Below are positions 11,602-22,924 of a stretch of 64,000 nt of DNA, in pieces. The notes beneath the pieces were generated by a model. That model had not been told where the DNA came from. It saw only the letters and a program-made list of their open reading frames with translations, and ran no database searches. The stretch is from NCBI GenBank assembly GCA_019973155.2, contig BPQB01000001.1, positions 310,001 to 374,000 on the forward strand, given 5' to 3'. Made by a program: the position numbers and the translations under genes. Origin of the DNA: Phanerochaete sordida (Eukaryota > Basidiomycota > Agaricomycetes > Polyporales > Phanerochaetaceae). The stretch's first letter is position 1, and each line of letters opens with the position of its first letter.

Positions 11602-12723
11602 CTACTTCGAGGACTCGACAGGGAGCCGCTCAAGCTTCGCCTTCCCGTCCTTGACCCACTCCTCCTTGATCAACTTCTCCTTCTCCGCATAGTACAGCCT
11701 GTACACCAACTTGATCGTCGCCTCGCTCACGCCGGCGACGGCGCTGATGTCCTTCATGCTCTTCGGCTTCCCGAGCAGATGGCATGTGAAGTAAATCGCG
11801 CCACCGGCGACGGAGATAGGCGAGCGACCGAGCGCAATGCCCAGGTCGCGTGCCTTGACGATGATGTCTGAGCAGATGGGCTGCACATTCGGGGGGAGGT
11901 CCAGGTGGTTGCAGTAACGCACGAGGAGGTCCTCCGGACCCGTGCCTGAAGTAGCGGAGGCGGCGTGGCGGTCAGACGCGCCAGGGGTGAGGTTGAACGC
12001 CTGCTCGAGCTGCTTGTAACACTGTCCCAGCACCTTCTTGCTGACGTGTGTCAAGTTGCAGATCTCGCGGAAGGTGCGTGGTACGTGCGCCTTGCGGCAG
12101 GCGATGAAGATGCAGGCAGCGATAACGGCCTCCAAAGGCTTCCCGCGCAGAAGCTTCTCCTCGTCGGAGCGCTTGTACAGCTGCTTCGCGATATCGGAGA
12201 TGGTCTTTGGGAGGGAGAACTGGTCGCACCAGCTCGAGATGTCGCGGAACGCCTGGAGGAGGTTTCGCTCGGACCGTGACGCTGACCCACGCGAGGCAGC
12301 GCGTTGCAGCTCCCGCGAGAGGCCGGTGCCACCGTCCTTGAAGGAGATCGTGGTGTCCAATTGCTCGACGCCCTCCATGAGCGGATCAATGGCAGCACCG
12401 ACACGAGACGGGTCGTCTCCTTCGTCGTTGGCGAATGTCTAGGGGACACAAGGGTAGCAACGACGCCACCGAGCAAGGGTAGCTGATAAAGAAAGGGTAC
12501 TTACCCGCCATTCACTCCTGGTGTCTACCACCCTGTCTCCGAGCACCAGTCCACAAGTACCACACACAAGGTCTCCGCTGCTGAACTCCTCCACGATATT
12601 GGGGTTCGGGTCCCTGCAGTCGGGGCAGATGAGACGAACGGCCAAATCGGGCCCGAAGGTCTGAGGCTGAGTCTTCTCTACAGCGGCGGGGTTGTTGCGT
12701 GGGAAGGGTTGGGAGTAAGCCAT
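11602..12723 (-). CDS. SUA7: Transcription initiation factor IIB (TFIIB)
   Basis: Two exons on the minus strand (12723-12505 and 12438-11602) give 351 residues, close to the usual TFIIB length. The N-terminal zinc ribbon is clear (C-P-D-C, then [14 protein letters not shown]), followed by the B-reader (S-E-W-R-T-F) and two cyclin folds with L-x-R-x-C-x-x-L-D-L-P and a second-repeat [16 protein letters not shown] bridges promoter-bound TBP and RNA polymerase II and helps set the start site. It is a single-copy housekeeping gene, divergent from the unknown gene at 13136. Confidence 0.96.
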
Positions 12724-13135
12724 GGTATAGGCGGACTGGGCTGGCGGGTCGAGGGGGCTCGACAGGGGGTTTTTGCAGCTGGTGCTCGAGTTTGAGAAAT
12801 CGAGTCGCTAGGCAGCCGTAGACAAGGATATAGCGAAGTAAATTGGGCAGACAGGGAGCAGGACCTACCGCAGACGGTGGGCAAAGCAGTAACTACAGAA
12901 ATGAGGGGAATAATTGGCACACGAGCGTCGAGAACGTCGTGGTCAATGACGAAGAACGTGGGGAGAGTCAAGAGAGCGGTGCCGCGTTCATGACCAACGG
13001 ATGACTAAGCAGCAGCACTCCCATTTTTGGCAGTGCTCTGACCCGGGATTTCCAGTACGGCATCTTCTGCTTTCAGCGTTTCTCTATTCTCCATCTCTCC
13101 CCCCTTCTCACCGCCCCATCTCACGGCTTGTCATC
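12724..13135. promoter_or_regulatory. Divergent promoter between TFIIB and the gene at 13136
   Basis: A 412-bp intergenic interval between two head-to-head genes. A C/T-rich run (13070-13120) precedes the plus-strand start. I see no strong TATA box. Confidence 0.5.
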
Positions 13136-14632
13136 ATGGGCAAATGGTCAGCTATACTACGCTGCAAACAGCTTTTGTGCTGAACGACTCGCGCAGGACA
13201 TTGAACCACACGGACGACGTTCTCCGCGACAAGGTCAAGAACCTGGTGTAAGCGGTATCTTCCGTCGTGTGTTTTCAGGCTGAGTGACTGTTCTTTACAT
13301 AGCGTTGGCGCCATTAAACGTGCACGATTAGAGAAGAGTGAACCGACGATTACCTATGAGAAGTTTGTGGAAGAGCTGGACATGGGCGACTCGTTCACCG
13401 CGACCCTGATTGATGTCCTCGTGAAGGTGCGCTGCAAGTCGGAACTCAATATATCCATCGCATTGCTAACGTTCCTGCCTTATGTACAGGAAGTCGCCGA
13501 CCGTTGTACTCGACCTACACCCTCTGACCGCCGCCTAGTTTCCGAGACCACTGCTCAGACTCTCCGCCAACAAGCGAGCCCACCTCGCATATTCCGCGCA
13601 CGCAGTCGGCTTGCATCTCGAAGATATCCCGCCGACTTCATTCTTCACCCCGAACATGATCACTCAGGGGACGACGACGACGAGACTGCTGAGATGCTCG
13701 ACCACACAGACGCCTCTCGCTCAGGACCTGCCCTCTGGGATGCCTACCACAACTCACTTCGGCCACCTGTACCGCGGTTGCCACTAGACAGAGCACAACT
13801 CCCCACGCTCCGCGAGACTGTCACTAGTCCGCGACCCCTGTCGCCACCAACGCCCATTCTGGATGCCGCTTCAAGTTCGATTCCTGCGTTCTACCTGACT
13901 TCTCCTGCTCCCTCGACCTCTCTCACGCGTTCACGTACCATTCGTCGCCCCCACCGGTCAGCCTCGACCCGGTCAACCGACTTCAATGATTTCACGTCGC
14001 GTCGCAGATCTATAGTCCGTGCCAACGCAGAGTCTTCCGAGTCGGTCAGCGCCGAAGACTCTACGGACGGCACATGGCGGTTCTCTACCCGTACGGCTTC
14101 GATTGGTCACGACGGGCCATCGACGAGTCAGGAGCGGCGGATCCCTACCCTCGCTGCATGGTCGGACCCACACCTACGCCTCGAGGGAGACCCCTACCCG
14201 CCACACCCGCCACACATCGCAGACGACGACGTCGACCTTGTAGAGCCGTCGGGCTCGGGCTCGGCGCACCAAAGCTCGTCGCGGCTGTGGCACTCGCTTA
14301 CCGGCCGAGCGTCGCCTGCGTCCGACCGCCCGACTGCCCCCATTCCGCGACTCCGGCGCGGCGGCCTGCGCGCACCTGAGTCCATGTTGTCACGTATTAC
14401 GTCTCCAAGCACAGACGCAAGCTCGCCGCGCCCCAGGAGCCCCTTGCGACCTCTGCCGCCGATCAGCGCAGGCGCGTATGGGCCAGAGGACCTGGGACCC
14501 TCTCGTGCGTCGGGCTCCGGCTCGTCAGGTTCTGGAAGAGGTCAAAACGAGATGGACGCCCTGGACGAGGCCTCGCGGCAGCTGCTCACCCCACGGTCCA
14601 TCTCCCCTGCTACCGACGTCTATCACATTTGA
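13136..14632 (+). CDS. Conserved-looking protein with long disordered Ser/Pro/Arg-rich tail, unknown
   Basis: Exons 13136-13146, 13197-13247, 13303-13426 and 13490-14632 give 442 residues. The first exon is only 11 nt and the first intron interrupts the fourth codon. The N-terminal ~75 residues are compact and charged (T-L-N-H-T-D-D-V-L-R-D-K-V, then E-L-D-M-G-D-S-F). The rest is low-complexity, rich in Ser, Pro, Arg and Asp, with many S-P sites that could be phosphorylated. The 63-bp third intron reads through in frame but has a clear branch site (gctaac) and a gtacag acceptor. I cannot name the family. Confidence 0.65.
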
Positions 14633-14902
14633 GGTGCCAATCTGTGACCTATGCACCATCCCTTATGTGTATCATACCCATCTCAAAATTCTTCGTCGTT
14701 TAAAAGACGCGCCGGAACTGTACACCATGTTCTCGAAGTAGACGACTTTGTATTTACCTGCATCTCCGGATTTCTTCGTCTACTGTCATTTGGGTCATCC
14801 GCTATATCATATGTCAAGACCATGGATAGCTTCACAATGTGCACGAAAGTGATGAGATGAATAGCATGGGTACGACGTGTACAAGCGAGAGGCGAACGGC
14901 AT

Positions 14903-16038
14903 CTATCGCTTTCCCTTCTTGCCCTTCTTCGCATTTGAATCCCGCGCCAGAGCGGCACTGCCCTTGCCCTTGCTTGCTGCACGGACAGCTTTCCGCACAT
15001 TGAGCACCGCCTCTCCGCCTTTTGCCTTCTTCGTCGTTGGCTCGCGGTCGAGCTTGGACAGGATAGACAAATTTTGTGATTTTTCCTTCTCGGAGGAGAC
15101 TTCTGTGCTTTCGAACTGAAAAAGACGACTGTCAGTTGTGTTTTGTGTGCGTGATGAATCGGAAACATACCTTCCGCTTGACACCCTTGAGCTTCTTCTC
15201 GCCCTCGAGCTTCTTGTCGAAGCGGCCCATGCTCGCGGTGCTGACGCGCGTGGTCGCAAGCGTGCGGTCGATCTCGCGCTTGCGCTCCGGCGGCGCAGAC
15301 GACGGGCCCGCGCCCTGGGCACGCAGCAGGTTCTTCTCCTGCTGCTTTTCGTTCTTCGCGACGCGGGCTTTGCGCTCGTCGCGCGCTTTCTTCGCGGGGT
15401 CGAAGTCGATGTCTGCCTGCGCTTCAGCATCCCATGCGTTTCGTCGGAGAGGTGAGCACACGCACCGGCATTCATGGGCACCTCCGACAGCCACTGCTCT
15501 TCGGCCGCCTTGTTCGCGCCCTTCCAGCCCCAGCGGTTGACCCAGTCCTGCTTCTCCTCGTCCCACACCTTCTTGTCCTTCTTCGAGTGCGAGATGCCCT
15601 TCGCGTTCGCAAACTGCTCCCACTTCGTGAGCGGCTTCGGCTTTGGCAGGGGCTTCGCTCGTGGAATCTGTGTCGTTGGTGGAGGGAGCTGTGCTAGCGG
15701 ACCATCTGGTGATGATGTTGTGGGGAGGCTGAAGAGTGCAGAGATGAGGACTTGCACGCCGTCTCGTGCGGTGGACTGGAGGTATTCCTCGAGGTTAGCC
15801 CTGGTGAATGGTCAGTGCAAAATTCCAGAAAATGACGAATGTGCTAACTTGTAGCTCTCCTCGTCTATTGGGTTCGGGTCTGTCACAGTCAAGAAGCCAG
15901 CATCGACCTCCAGGGGTACCTCCTTCTCTACTATTACGGCCTGCCTGCAAAGCGTTCAGTAAACCTCTGTTTTCAATACTTTTCAGCGACGACTCACTCT
16001 TTCCTCGCATGCTCTGCAAGTATCTCTGAAACGTCCAT
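14903..16038 (-). CDS. RRS1: Ribosome biogenesis regulatory protein Rrs1
   Basis: Five minus-strand exons (16038-15998, 15944-15849, 15800-15466, 15412-15171, 15115-14903) give 308 residues. Diagnostic is the block I-P-R-A-K-P-L-P-K-P-K-P followed by T-K-W-E-Q-F-A-N-A-K-G-I, then V-W-D-E-E and R-W-G-W-K-G-A-N-K. The C-terminus is Lys/Arg/Ala-rich, as expected for a nucleolar protein. With its partner Rpf2, Rrs1 brings the 5S RNP (5S rRNA, uL18, uL5) into pre-60S particles. The fourth exon starts at an acceptor 4 nt downstream of a second AG, a choice fixed by frame. Confidence 0.92.
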
Positions 16039-16615
16039 GTTGGCCTCACGAAGATGGCGGCGAGGGAGCTTTTGGAGGGAGTCGTTCTGGTCAGGTCCGA
16101 AAACAGTTGCGCTTGCCAAATTGTGGATCTCAGATCTCCCCGCAGGTGCCAAGCGCCAACCAATCGCCGTGGGCGCTCGTCGAACGCGAATTATGAGCGC
16201 GTCCCGCTCCCAAGTCCCACCCTATCCCACCGCTCGCCACCGTTCCTTCGCCGCCTGTGACCTCTTCGCCTCGCCTCCATCGCGCTCGGTACTCCCGCTG
16301 ACTCTGGGCGGTATGCACACAGCCCTGCGAGCTCGCCACTGCGCTGTTTCGGGCTCCGGAGACCCTGCGAGCGGTCGCCTTCACAGCAGCTGGGGCTGTT
16401 TCAGCCGTCTCAGACACAAAACAAGCGTCGTTGCAGGGCATGGAGAGTTTGCAAGTCGAGGCTTCTGAACGCGCTCTAGCTTCCCTCAGGGTGCCGTCAC
16501 ATGCACCCCTGGTGTGGAACTTCCCGTGGCCTCCCGCTTCGACGTCCTGTCCCCTATATAAGAGTCCCTGTCGGTCTCAGACGACCGCAGACTCCCCGCA
16601 CATCTCGACGCAGCC
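16039..16615. promoter_or_regulatory. Divergent promoter of RRS1 and the hydrolase gene
   Basis: 577 bp between head-to-head genes. A TATATAAG box at 16555-16562 lies about 55 bp before the hydrolase start at 16616, so the hydrolase probably has a focused TATA-driven promoter with a short leader. No TATA is evident on the RRS1 side. Confidence 0.6.
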
Positions 16616-17929
16616 ATGGCTCCCGTAAGTGCCCTCTCGCTCGTACAGTACGGCCTCACTAGATGCACGCAATGCAGTTCCCTACCCCCGTCATCTATTC
16701 CATGGAGGCCTTGAACAAGGACCTCCCCATCCGCCAATTGTACCCGGAGGACATCTACCCGAACGGTGCGTCACCCATTTCATCATAGGCCGCTGCAGCA
16801 CTCAGCGTGCTCCAGGTGCTTACTACAACTCGCCGTACGGTCGAGTCAGATATTGGATCGTCGGTCCGGAAGACGGCAGGAAGGTGCGCTACGATGTAAC
16901 GCTCGTGAGACCTCCTGGTTAATCGGCGTACTAGATCACCCTCGTCCACGGCCTCACGACTCCCAGTCTTATCTGGAAGGACGTCCAGTCGGAGCTGGTC
17001 GAGAAGGGTTTCAGGGTCCTCATGTACGGTAAGTGGCGCGTTAGTTCGGGTGGAATTCGTCTGACTATCCCCGACCTTGCCCTGCAGACGTCTATGGACG
17101 CGGCTATTCCGAGGCACCTAGAGTGCCCATCGACGCGAACTTGTGCATCATCCAGCTGGCGTTGTTGCTGCAATACATCCACTGGGACTCTACCGACCTC
17201 GTTGGTTTCTCCATGGTACGCCGTCGTGTGTGAGCGATCGTCACTTGTATTGACGCGTGATCTGCAGGGAGGCGCCATTGTGGCTTCTTTCGCCTCCATG
17301 TTCCCGCACCTGACGGCCCAGAACATCGTCTTCATCGCGTCTGCGGGATTGATAGAAGTACGTCTGAGGTATATCCTGACGTCAGATGTATTCACGTGTC
17401 CTCCCAGCCCTCGAAGGAGCCGCCCATCCCAGTGAGTACACCCCTCAACCTGCATGTCTCGCCTCTCATCTAGTCGTCTACAGAGCAAGGAAACCCAGCC
17501 TGACAGCGGACAAGTATCTATTCATGTGAGTGCTGACTCAACGAAGGTGGAATTTACTGATGCGCCAGCAGCTCCAAGAGCTTCAATCGCAGTACCTCCC
17601 GGCGTACGACGATGTCGTCGAGTCGTCCAGGATGGCCGGCCTAATCTCTGGCGTGAACTGGGCCTTTAAAGTCCTTGGGAAGTCCACCGACAGACGCTTC
17701 CTGATCGTGCACGTAAGCTCTTTTGACCATCGTCGCCGTCGCGAGTGCATATTGATGTCGGTCCTAGGGCACTGCCGACAACGTCGTACCGTACTCAGAG
17801 GCGTTCAAAATCCACAAGCTGATCCCACAGGGGAGGCTGGAGCCAATCCAGGGTGGTAGCCATTTCATCACGATGGAGCCGGCCTCTCTGCAGCCGTTCC
17901 TCGCTGCGCTTCTCAAATTCCTCGCGTAG
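16616..17929 (+). CDS. Alpha/beta-hydrolase fold protein
   Basis: A ten-exon model (16616-16624, 16678-16765, 16816-16883, 16935-17028, 17088-17215, 17268-17357, 17408-17431, 17484-17525, 17572-17712, 17768-17929) gives 281 residues. Visible core: the oxyanion-side H-G of V-H-G-L-T-T-P, a nucleophile elbow G-F-S-M-G-G (Ser128), acid Asp232 in G-T-A-D-N-V-V-P, and His260 in G-G-S-H-F. It is probably a serine esterase or related hydrolase; the substrate is unknown. Exons 7 and 8, the cap region, are the weak point: they were chosen for frame, and an alternative frame over 17470-17525 also looks protein-like. The first exon encodes only three residues. Confidence 0.8.
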
Positions 17930-18398
17930 GACACAAGCACCGTTGTATAAGCAACTGTAGGGAATACGTACGTATGATTGTCACATGTCATACTCAGTGG
18001 GAACAAGCATATCCTTTTCAACAAACGCAGTCATTTGAACGGACCAGATATTTGCTTCTGTGAAGAGAGAGGTACAGCATACGCTGCGGTCTAGCAAACG
18101 GCATTGCGGCGCAGCGCTGGACCTTTGTAACAGGCTCCTTCTGTCGGGCCTCGGGCGGCGTTGACCAATGTTGCATCTGTAGGAAGCTCGGCCCCACAAC
18201 AAATACCGGCCAAAGCAAGGTACTCTCGCACTTTGCTGGGTTTTAGGAACACCAGGGATGGTAAATTCACGGAGAGTGATTGGTTGTACCTTTCAGTGAC
18301 ATTCACAGATGACCATCCGCTGAGGTCGACATACAAGATATGCGCCATACCGTCCAAAGATATCGCCATCCTCACCCAGACGATCTCATCCTCAGAAA
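17930..18398. other. Intergenic, no gene seen
   Basis: 469 bp between the hydrolase and the DJ-1-like gene on the same strand. No recognisable gene or repeat. Confidence 0.45.
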
Positions 18399-19092
18399 AT
18401 GGCTCCTCTCAGAGTTGGCTCCCTTCTCGTCGGCGATGTGGTTCAGTTCCTCGACACTGCCTCCGTCGACGTCCTCGCGATGCTCACCAAGGAGTACCTC
18501 CAGCACGCCGGCCTTTCGGAGGACATCGTTGCCAAAGGCGTAGACATGGAGCTGCTGTACATCGCCGAGCAGGGCAGTGGCCTGTCCCCGCTGACGGGCG
18601 GGCTCAAGGTCAACATCACGGTACGCAAAATCATGCACCTCCGCCCTCGCTTGACCCTGACCTCGAGGACGCTAGCACGGCTTCGCCAACGCCGGCCAGC
18701 TCGACTACCTGCTCGTCCCGGGCCCGAGCCCCGCCTACCAAGCGTCCGCCGCCGAGAAGGCGTTCATCCGCGAGCAGCTGCCCGGGCTCAAGGCGCTCCT
18801 GGGCATCTGCACCGGCTCATTCGTGCTCGCGGAGGCGGGCGTGCTTGACGGCGTCACCGCGACGGCCACGCGCGGACTGCTGCCGCGGTACCGGGAGGCG
18901 GCGCCGCAGGTGAAGTGGGTCGAGAAGCGCTGGGAGGTCGAGGGCAAGATCTGGACGAGCGGCGGGGTCACGAACGGGCACGACATGGTGGCGGCCTTCG
19001 CGCGCAAGACGTTCGACCCGGAGCTCGTCGAGCTCGTGCTGACAGCGGCGGATACGGGTCACCGCGCGCAGGCCTATGCTGACAAGGTTTAA
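18399..19092 (+). CDS. DJ-1/PfpI-family protein
   Basis: Exons 18399-18620 and 18676-19092 give 212 residues, a usual length for a single DJ-1/PfpI domain. The nucleophile elbow G-I-C-T-G-S places the reactive cysteine at about residue 119; a downstream W-T-S-G-G-V-T-N-G-H-D-M block is typical of the isonitrile-hydratase-like and transcriptional-regulator-like branch of the family. Likely cytosolic. The exact reaction cannot be read: members include glyoxalases, hydratases and chaperones. Confidence 0.88.
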
Positions 19093-20226
19093 ACAACGCG
19101 TTGCAGAACTGAATGTTTGTGTCATGTACGGAGCTTCCGAAGGTTTTATGCATCGACAAGGTTTATATGCGGCTTTGGGTGATGACTATGTGCCCATCGA
19201 TGAACACCTTAACTTCTATTCATAGCACCGTTCACCTCTTCGATCTCTGGGTGACACTGAGGTACGCGTCCCGATAATGACTGGGGTTAGTAGGACTCAC
19301 GGACCTGCACCATGTATTTAGGTGAAATATGATCCTGGTGATCCGTGGGTACATTGGTCAATGGTTGTAAGTTCACACAGTCACATTCGCCGTTCGCGTA
19401 ACTAATCAATGCCCTCTGGCACCAGCTCAGTCCACTTCTACGTTACTGCCACAGTACCCTCGATATCCGTCTACTCTTCGTTGGTGTTCGTATTTTACTC
19501 GGCTGCTGTGCGGCATCGCATATCCGTTCGATGGCGGTCCTCCTGCCAGTTCTTCTGACGGTGGCATTTCTGTTCGGATATTGTGACCACCGTGAGCCTA
19601 CCTCAGAAGCTCGTCGAGTCGACCCTGAGATACATTTATCTTCTCAGGCGGCCTGGAACGTCCGCATATTGTCTGGTGTCGTCGTGACGTCCGGTAGTCC
19701 GTATATCGAGCTCCAAGTGCTCCCGGTTCTGCCCTCCGAATCGGGAAGACATAGATCAGCGCCTCAGCCATCCAATTCGCAGGCTGAGCCAACGACATAG
19801 TTGTTTCCGTGCTATATTTTTCACTCTGTGAGTACATGGACAACCAGTACCGCTCGACGCTGCGACTAAATCAGACAACATAACGACGCAGTATTACGCC
19901 AGCTGTAACACATCTTGTAAATGGCATAAGGAGCACCGTACAAAATTGCAGCCGGAGGTGTGCTCTCTTCTGCCGCACACTGTTGGCTGCTGACGTCTCG
20001 GTTCCAGCATTTCTTGGAGCATCACGAACGAGGGTATTCCACTGCATCCGTGCCCTTCTTCGTCTCTGTCCGCTATGCACTAGCAGAACATGCCAAGGTG
20101 GATTCTCCCGCCTGCTATGTGGGAGAAGTATCTAGCGATTTGATACTTATAGAAAGCTACCCAGTCCATGTCTGCATCGCAAGCTATACGAACCACGCAA
20201 GCACCGTCCCCTCAAATATTGATCAA
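19093..20226. other. Intergenic, no gene seen
   Basis: 1.1 kb before the first membrane-protein paralog. An open frame runs into the paralog from 19960, but it begins without an ATG and its sequence upstream of 20227 is not conserved with the other two copies, so I treat it as leader. Confidence 0.5.
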
Positions 20227-21773
20227 ATGCACGCAGGTACACGGTTCCTTCGCGTGCACTACGGCGCCGACTTCGAGTTTCTCCTCCTGTACCTGGTACT
20301 CCTGGCTCTTATTGCTGTCCCCCTTACATCTATCTCCATCGTGGCGGTACTACGCCATGGCCAGCCCACGCAGTTCCCTCCCTCTCAGCCCCATGTCGGC
20401 TTCGTCGCAGGCCCCGACTACCGTGGCACGATGAACATCATCTGGGTATGCATGTCGACCATCTTCACTTGCGTCTACCTTTCCGTGCACGTTAACGTAC
20501 CGGACAAGTGGAACGCAGAGCAGTTCTCACATCTACTCGAACACAAATGTGGCCCGAAGAGCCTCCCCCCCAGAACCCTTCGAGTATGGGTCGCTCCTTT
20601 GTGGCGCTTTACGGCGATCCCGATCTGCAGGCGGGTGTTCTGGATGATTTTCAACATCTTCGCGCCCCAGCTTGTCGCCCTTGTCGCCGTTATGGAGCGA
20701 TGCAGCGCAAAGGATGCCCTCACGTTCATGCGCAGCCGCGGCCAGAACGACTGGACGATGCAACTCGCGTTCTTCGCGGACATGGGCGGCTTCGAGCTCG
20801 ACGACGGCACACCCTTCCGCGACGGTCTGTCGTTCCTCGAGTGGTTCGCTAAACTTCAGGACGAACGTGAAGCCGGCGCAACGCTGGATGTCGTCCCTCT
20901 CGTGAGCGAGATCAACGATCGCTGCAATGCGGACATCGTCCTCAAGGCCCTGACGTGTTCGCAGGCAGCATGGCTCATGGTCGAGACCGTCGTGCGCTTT
21001 GCGGAAGCAAAGGCCGTCTCCGAACTCGAGATCACGACATGCGCATATATCGTCTGCACCCTCTTCGACTACATATGCTGGTTCGAGAAGCCGTACAATG
21101 TCGGAGGACGAGTCACCATCCGAGAGAAGTATATTCTGCCACGCCGCTCAGACGAAAATCTATCCTCGCAAGAACACCCTCCGACACCAAGCCGCCCTTG
21201 CTCCACTGTGACCTCAGAGTCTAATCCCTCATTACTCCCGCTCGCCCATCGTGGGCGTCCCATGCTCAAGCCGCAAAAATCAGAGCGTGTACCCCTACAC
21301 CTCCCCATCAAGCTGTTCCCCGGATCGCGCTTTACCCCCTTCAACCGATCTTTCCTTCGCCCGGACACGTCTTGGCTGGGTCAGTTTGAGCTTTCCTAAA
21401 CGCTACACCACGCACATTCTCACTGCCTTTCACAGTATGCAGTAATGTGTCCGGCATGCTTGGGGTGATTATCGGCCTCATACATGGCATCCCCTTCTGG
21501 AATGCGCCATTCCTAACCACAACCGGTCATTTACTGTGGCGCGCATCTTGCATTGGGCAAGTCGTTCTTCCCGTGGCTATTACCGCCATCACTGTCATAG
21601 AGCGCTGGTATATCGGTGTGTTCTTGCGTATTGCAGCATCTTTGTTGACGTTTTCGTATTGCGTCTGCCGTATAATCTTGTTTGCTCTCATCTGGATTTC
21701 CTTCTGGAGCCTCCCCGAAAGTGTTTATCGTGATATTGACTGGACTTGGACATACTTTCCCCACTGGCATTAG
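20227..21773 (+). CDS. Multipass membrane protein, tandem paralog 1
   Basis: Exons 20227-21379 and 21436-21773 give 496 residues. The ATG was chosen because M-H-A-G aligns with paralog 2 and sits two codons before conserved sequence. Hydrophobic segments fall near residues 16-38, 66-88, 135-160, 235-255, 270-290 and several in the last exon. Conserved landmarks: G-F-V-A-G-P-D-Y-R-G, N-I-I-W-V-C-M-S-T-I-F-T, L-A-F-F-A-D-M-G-G-F-E-L, and the terminal Y-F-P-H-W-H. This looks like a large agaricomycete family of uncharacterised membrane proteins. A Ser/Pro-rich loop (about 315-375) is variable. No enzymatic motif is visible. It is closely similar to paralog 2. Confidence 0.85.
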
Positions 21774-22024
21774 GCCTCGCTCTAGCCTCTTCTATATATT
21801 AACCCGGTCTGTATCTTGCATCTTCTGTAGCCTGTAAATTAAACACGAATATAGTGCTGCCTGCCCCACCGATGTTGAATGCACCCTCCCAGTGGCCTGA
21901 AACTCAAACTTTCTGTGAATAGCGAACACAGCCGGGGTAGCGGCTTACAAATTTTGCAGCCAGTCGTGGACCATTAAGAGCGAAATATTGAGTTCAATGG
22001 TATAGACGTGACTGCGCAGGGAGG

Positions 22025-22460
22025 CCAGTGAGCGGATGGAGATGATTAATGGCCGGTAGGTTGGAGAATACAAGGCAGAAGACTCTGCTATTTTCCTCTC
22101 GCAGTATCCTCGAAATCATCAGCTTTGCCCGTATGTAATATGTGCGACGCGCGATCTGCGCGGGTTAGTCGGGCGATGGAACAGCGATGGACGACACAAA
22201 GGCTGGTTCAGAGGTCCCGAGACCCCTGAGACCGCAACGACCAAGATCATCTACGCAGCAATTCTTCTCGCACCGCACGCTGCGTAGTCTGACTGACTGG
22301 TAACAGAATGCCTAATTTCTCACAGCACCCTCTCAAAGGTCCTTGTTGCCTGCATTCTTGCTTCTCATGTCCCTTTGGAGCTGCAGTGTCGGTAGATAGT
22401 GATTTGCGCAGCTGACTGCTATCTCCAGCTTCACAGCAGCATACCAACATAGTGCGCTTC
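22025..22460 (+). repeat. Duplicated flank, copy 1
   Basis: Shares diverged but ordered blocks with 24690-25190 and 29147-29615: a 'ggatggagatg...ggccgg' block, 'cgctgcg(t/c)ag...tgactgactg', and 'ctgcattc...ggagctgcagt(g/c)tcggtag'. In the third copy this sequence is the upstream region of the Bsd2-like gene. Confidence 0.65.
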
Positions 22461-22470
22461 CCTAGGCTGT

Positions 22471-22593
22471 TCACAAAAGTCGCGCCTTGGCTGAGGGGGG
22501 TCGTGGGAACGCAATTTGGCCGTGATTTCGCCTGCCGGCTGGGCCTGAAAGATGGCGCTTAGACCCCCCTCAGCCAAGGCGCAACCTTTGTGA
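22471..22593. mobile_element. MITE-like element with 32-bp terminal inverted repeats
   Basis: The left end (22471-22502, beginning tcacaaaagtcgcgccttgg) and the right end (22562-22593) are reverse complements at 30 of 32 positions around a 59-bp centre. No coding capacity. I could not identify a target-site duplication. The size and ends fit a non-autonomous DNA transposon, but a hairpin of other origin is possible. Confidence 0.6.
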
Positions 22594-22924
22594 CTAGATC
22601 AGCGCTTCCCACCCAGTTCATCTCCTAGGATTCATTACACTCTAACACCACTCCAGCTAGGGTCCAAAACAGCCGCAGAAGGCGTGCCCCCTCCGACCGC
22701 AGCCGCACATCTGCTATTGGCTGCTTTGGCCTCGGTGCACTGCTAGATGCCAACGTTTCTCGGAGCGTTGCGAATCGAAGTAAGGATTGCCGTCCGTGCG
22801 GACGGCAAGACCTCTAACCCCTTCCGCACGCTCATCGATGTGGTGCGTATAATTAGTTGCTCAGCTCGTATCTGTATCGCAAACTGCACCACTCGTGCAA
22901 TCCCCATCCACGCAAGTAATATCG

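Larger units (their letters stand above)
21774..22924. other. Intergenic between paralogs 1 and 2
   Basis: 1.15 kb holding a copy of the duplicated flank (22025-22460) and a short inverted-repeat element (22471-22593). The open frame from 22747 is not conserved with the other copies and is unlikely to be coding. Confidence 0.5.

Noticed and set aside
19960..20226. N-terminal extension of membrane paralog 1
   Set aside because: It lacks an ATG at its start and is not conserved in paralogs 2 and 3, where similarity begins at the internal ATG.
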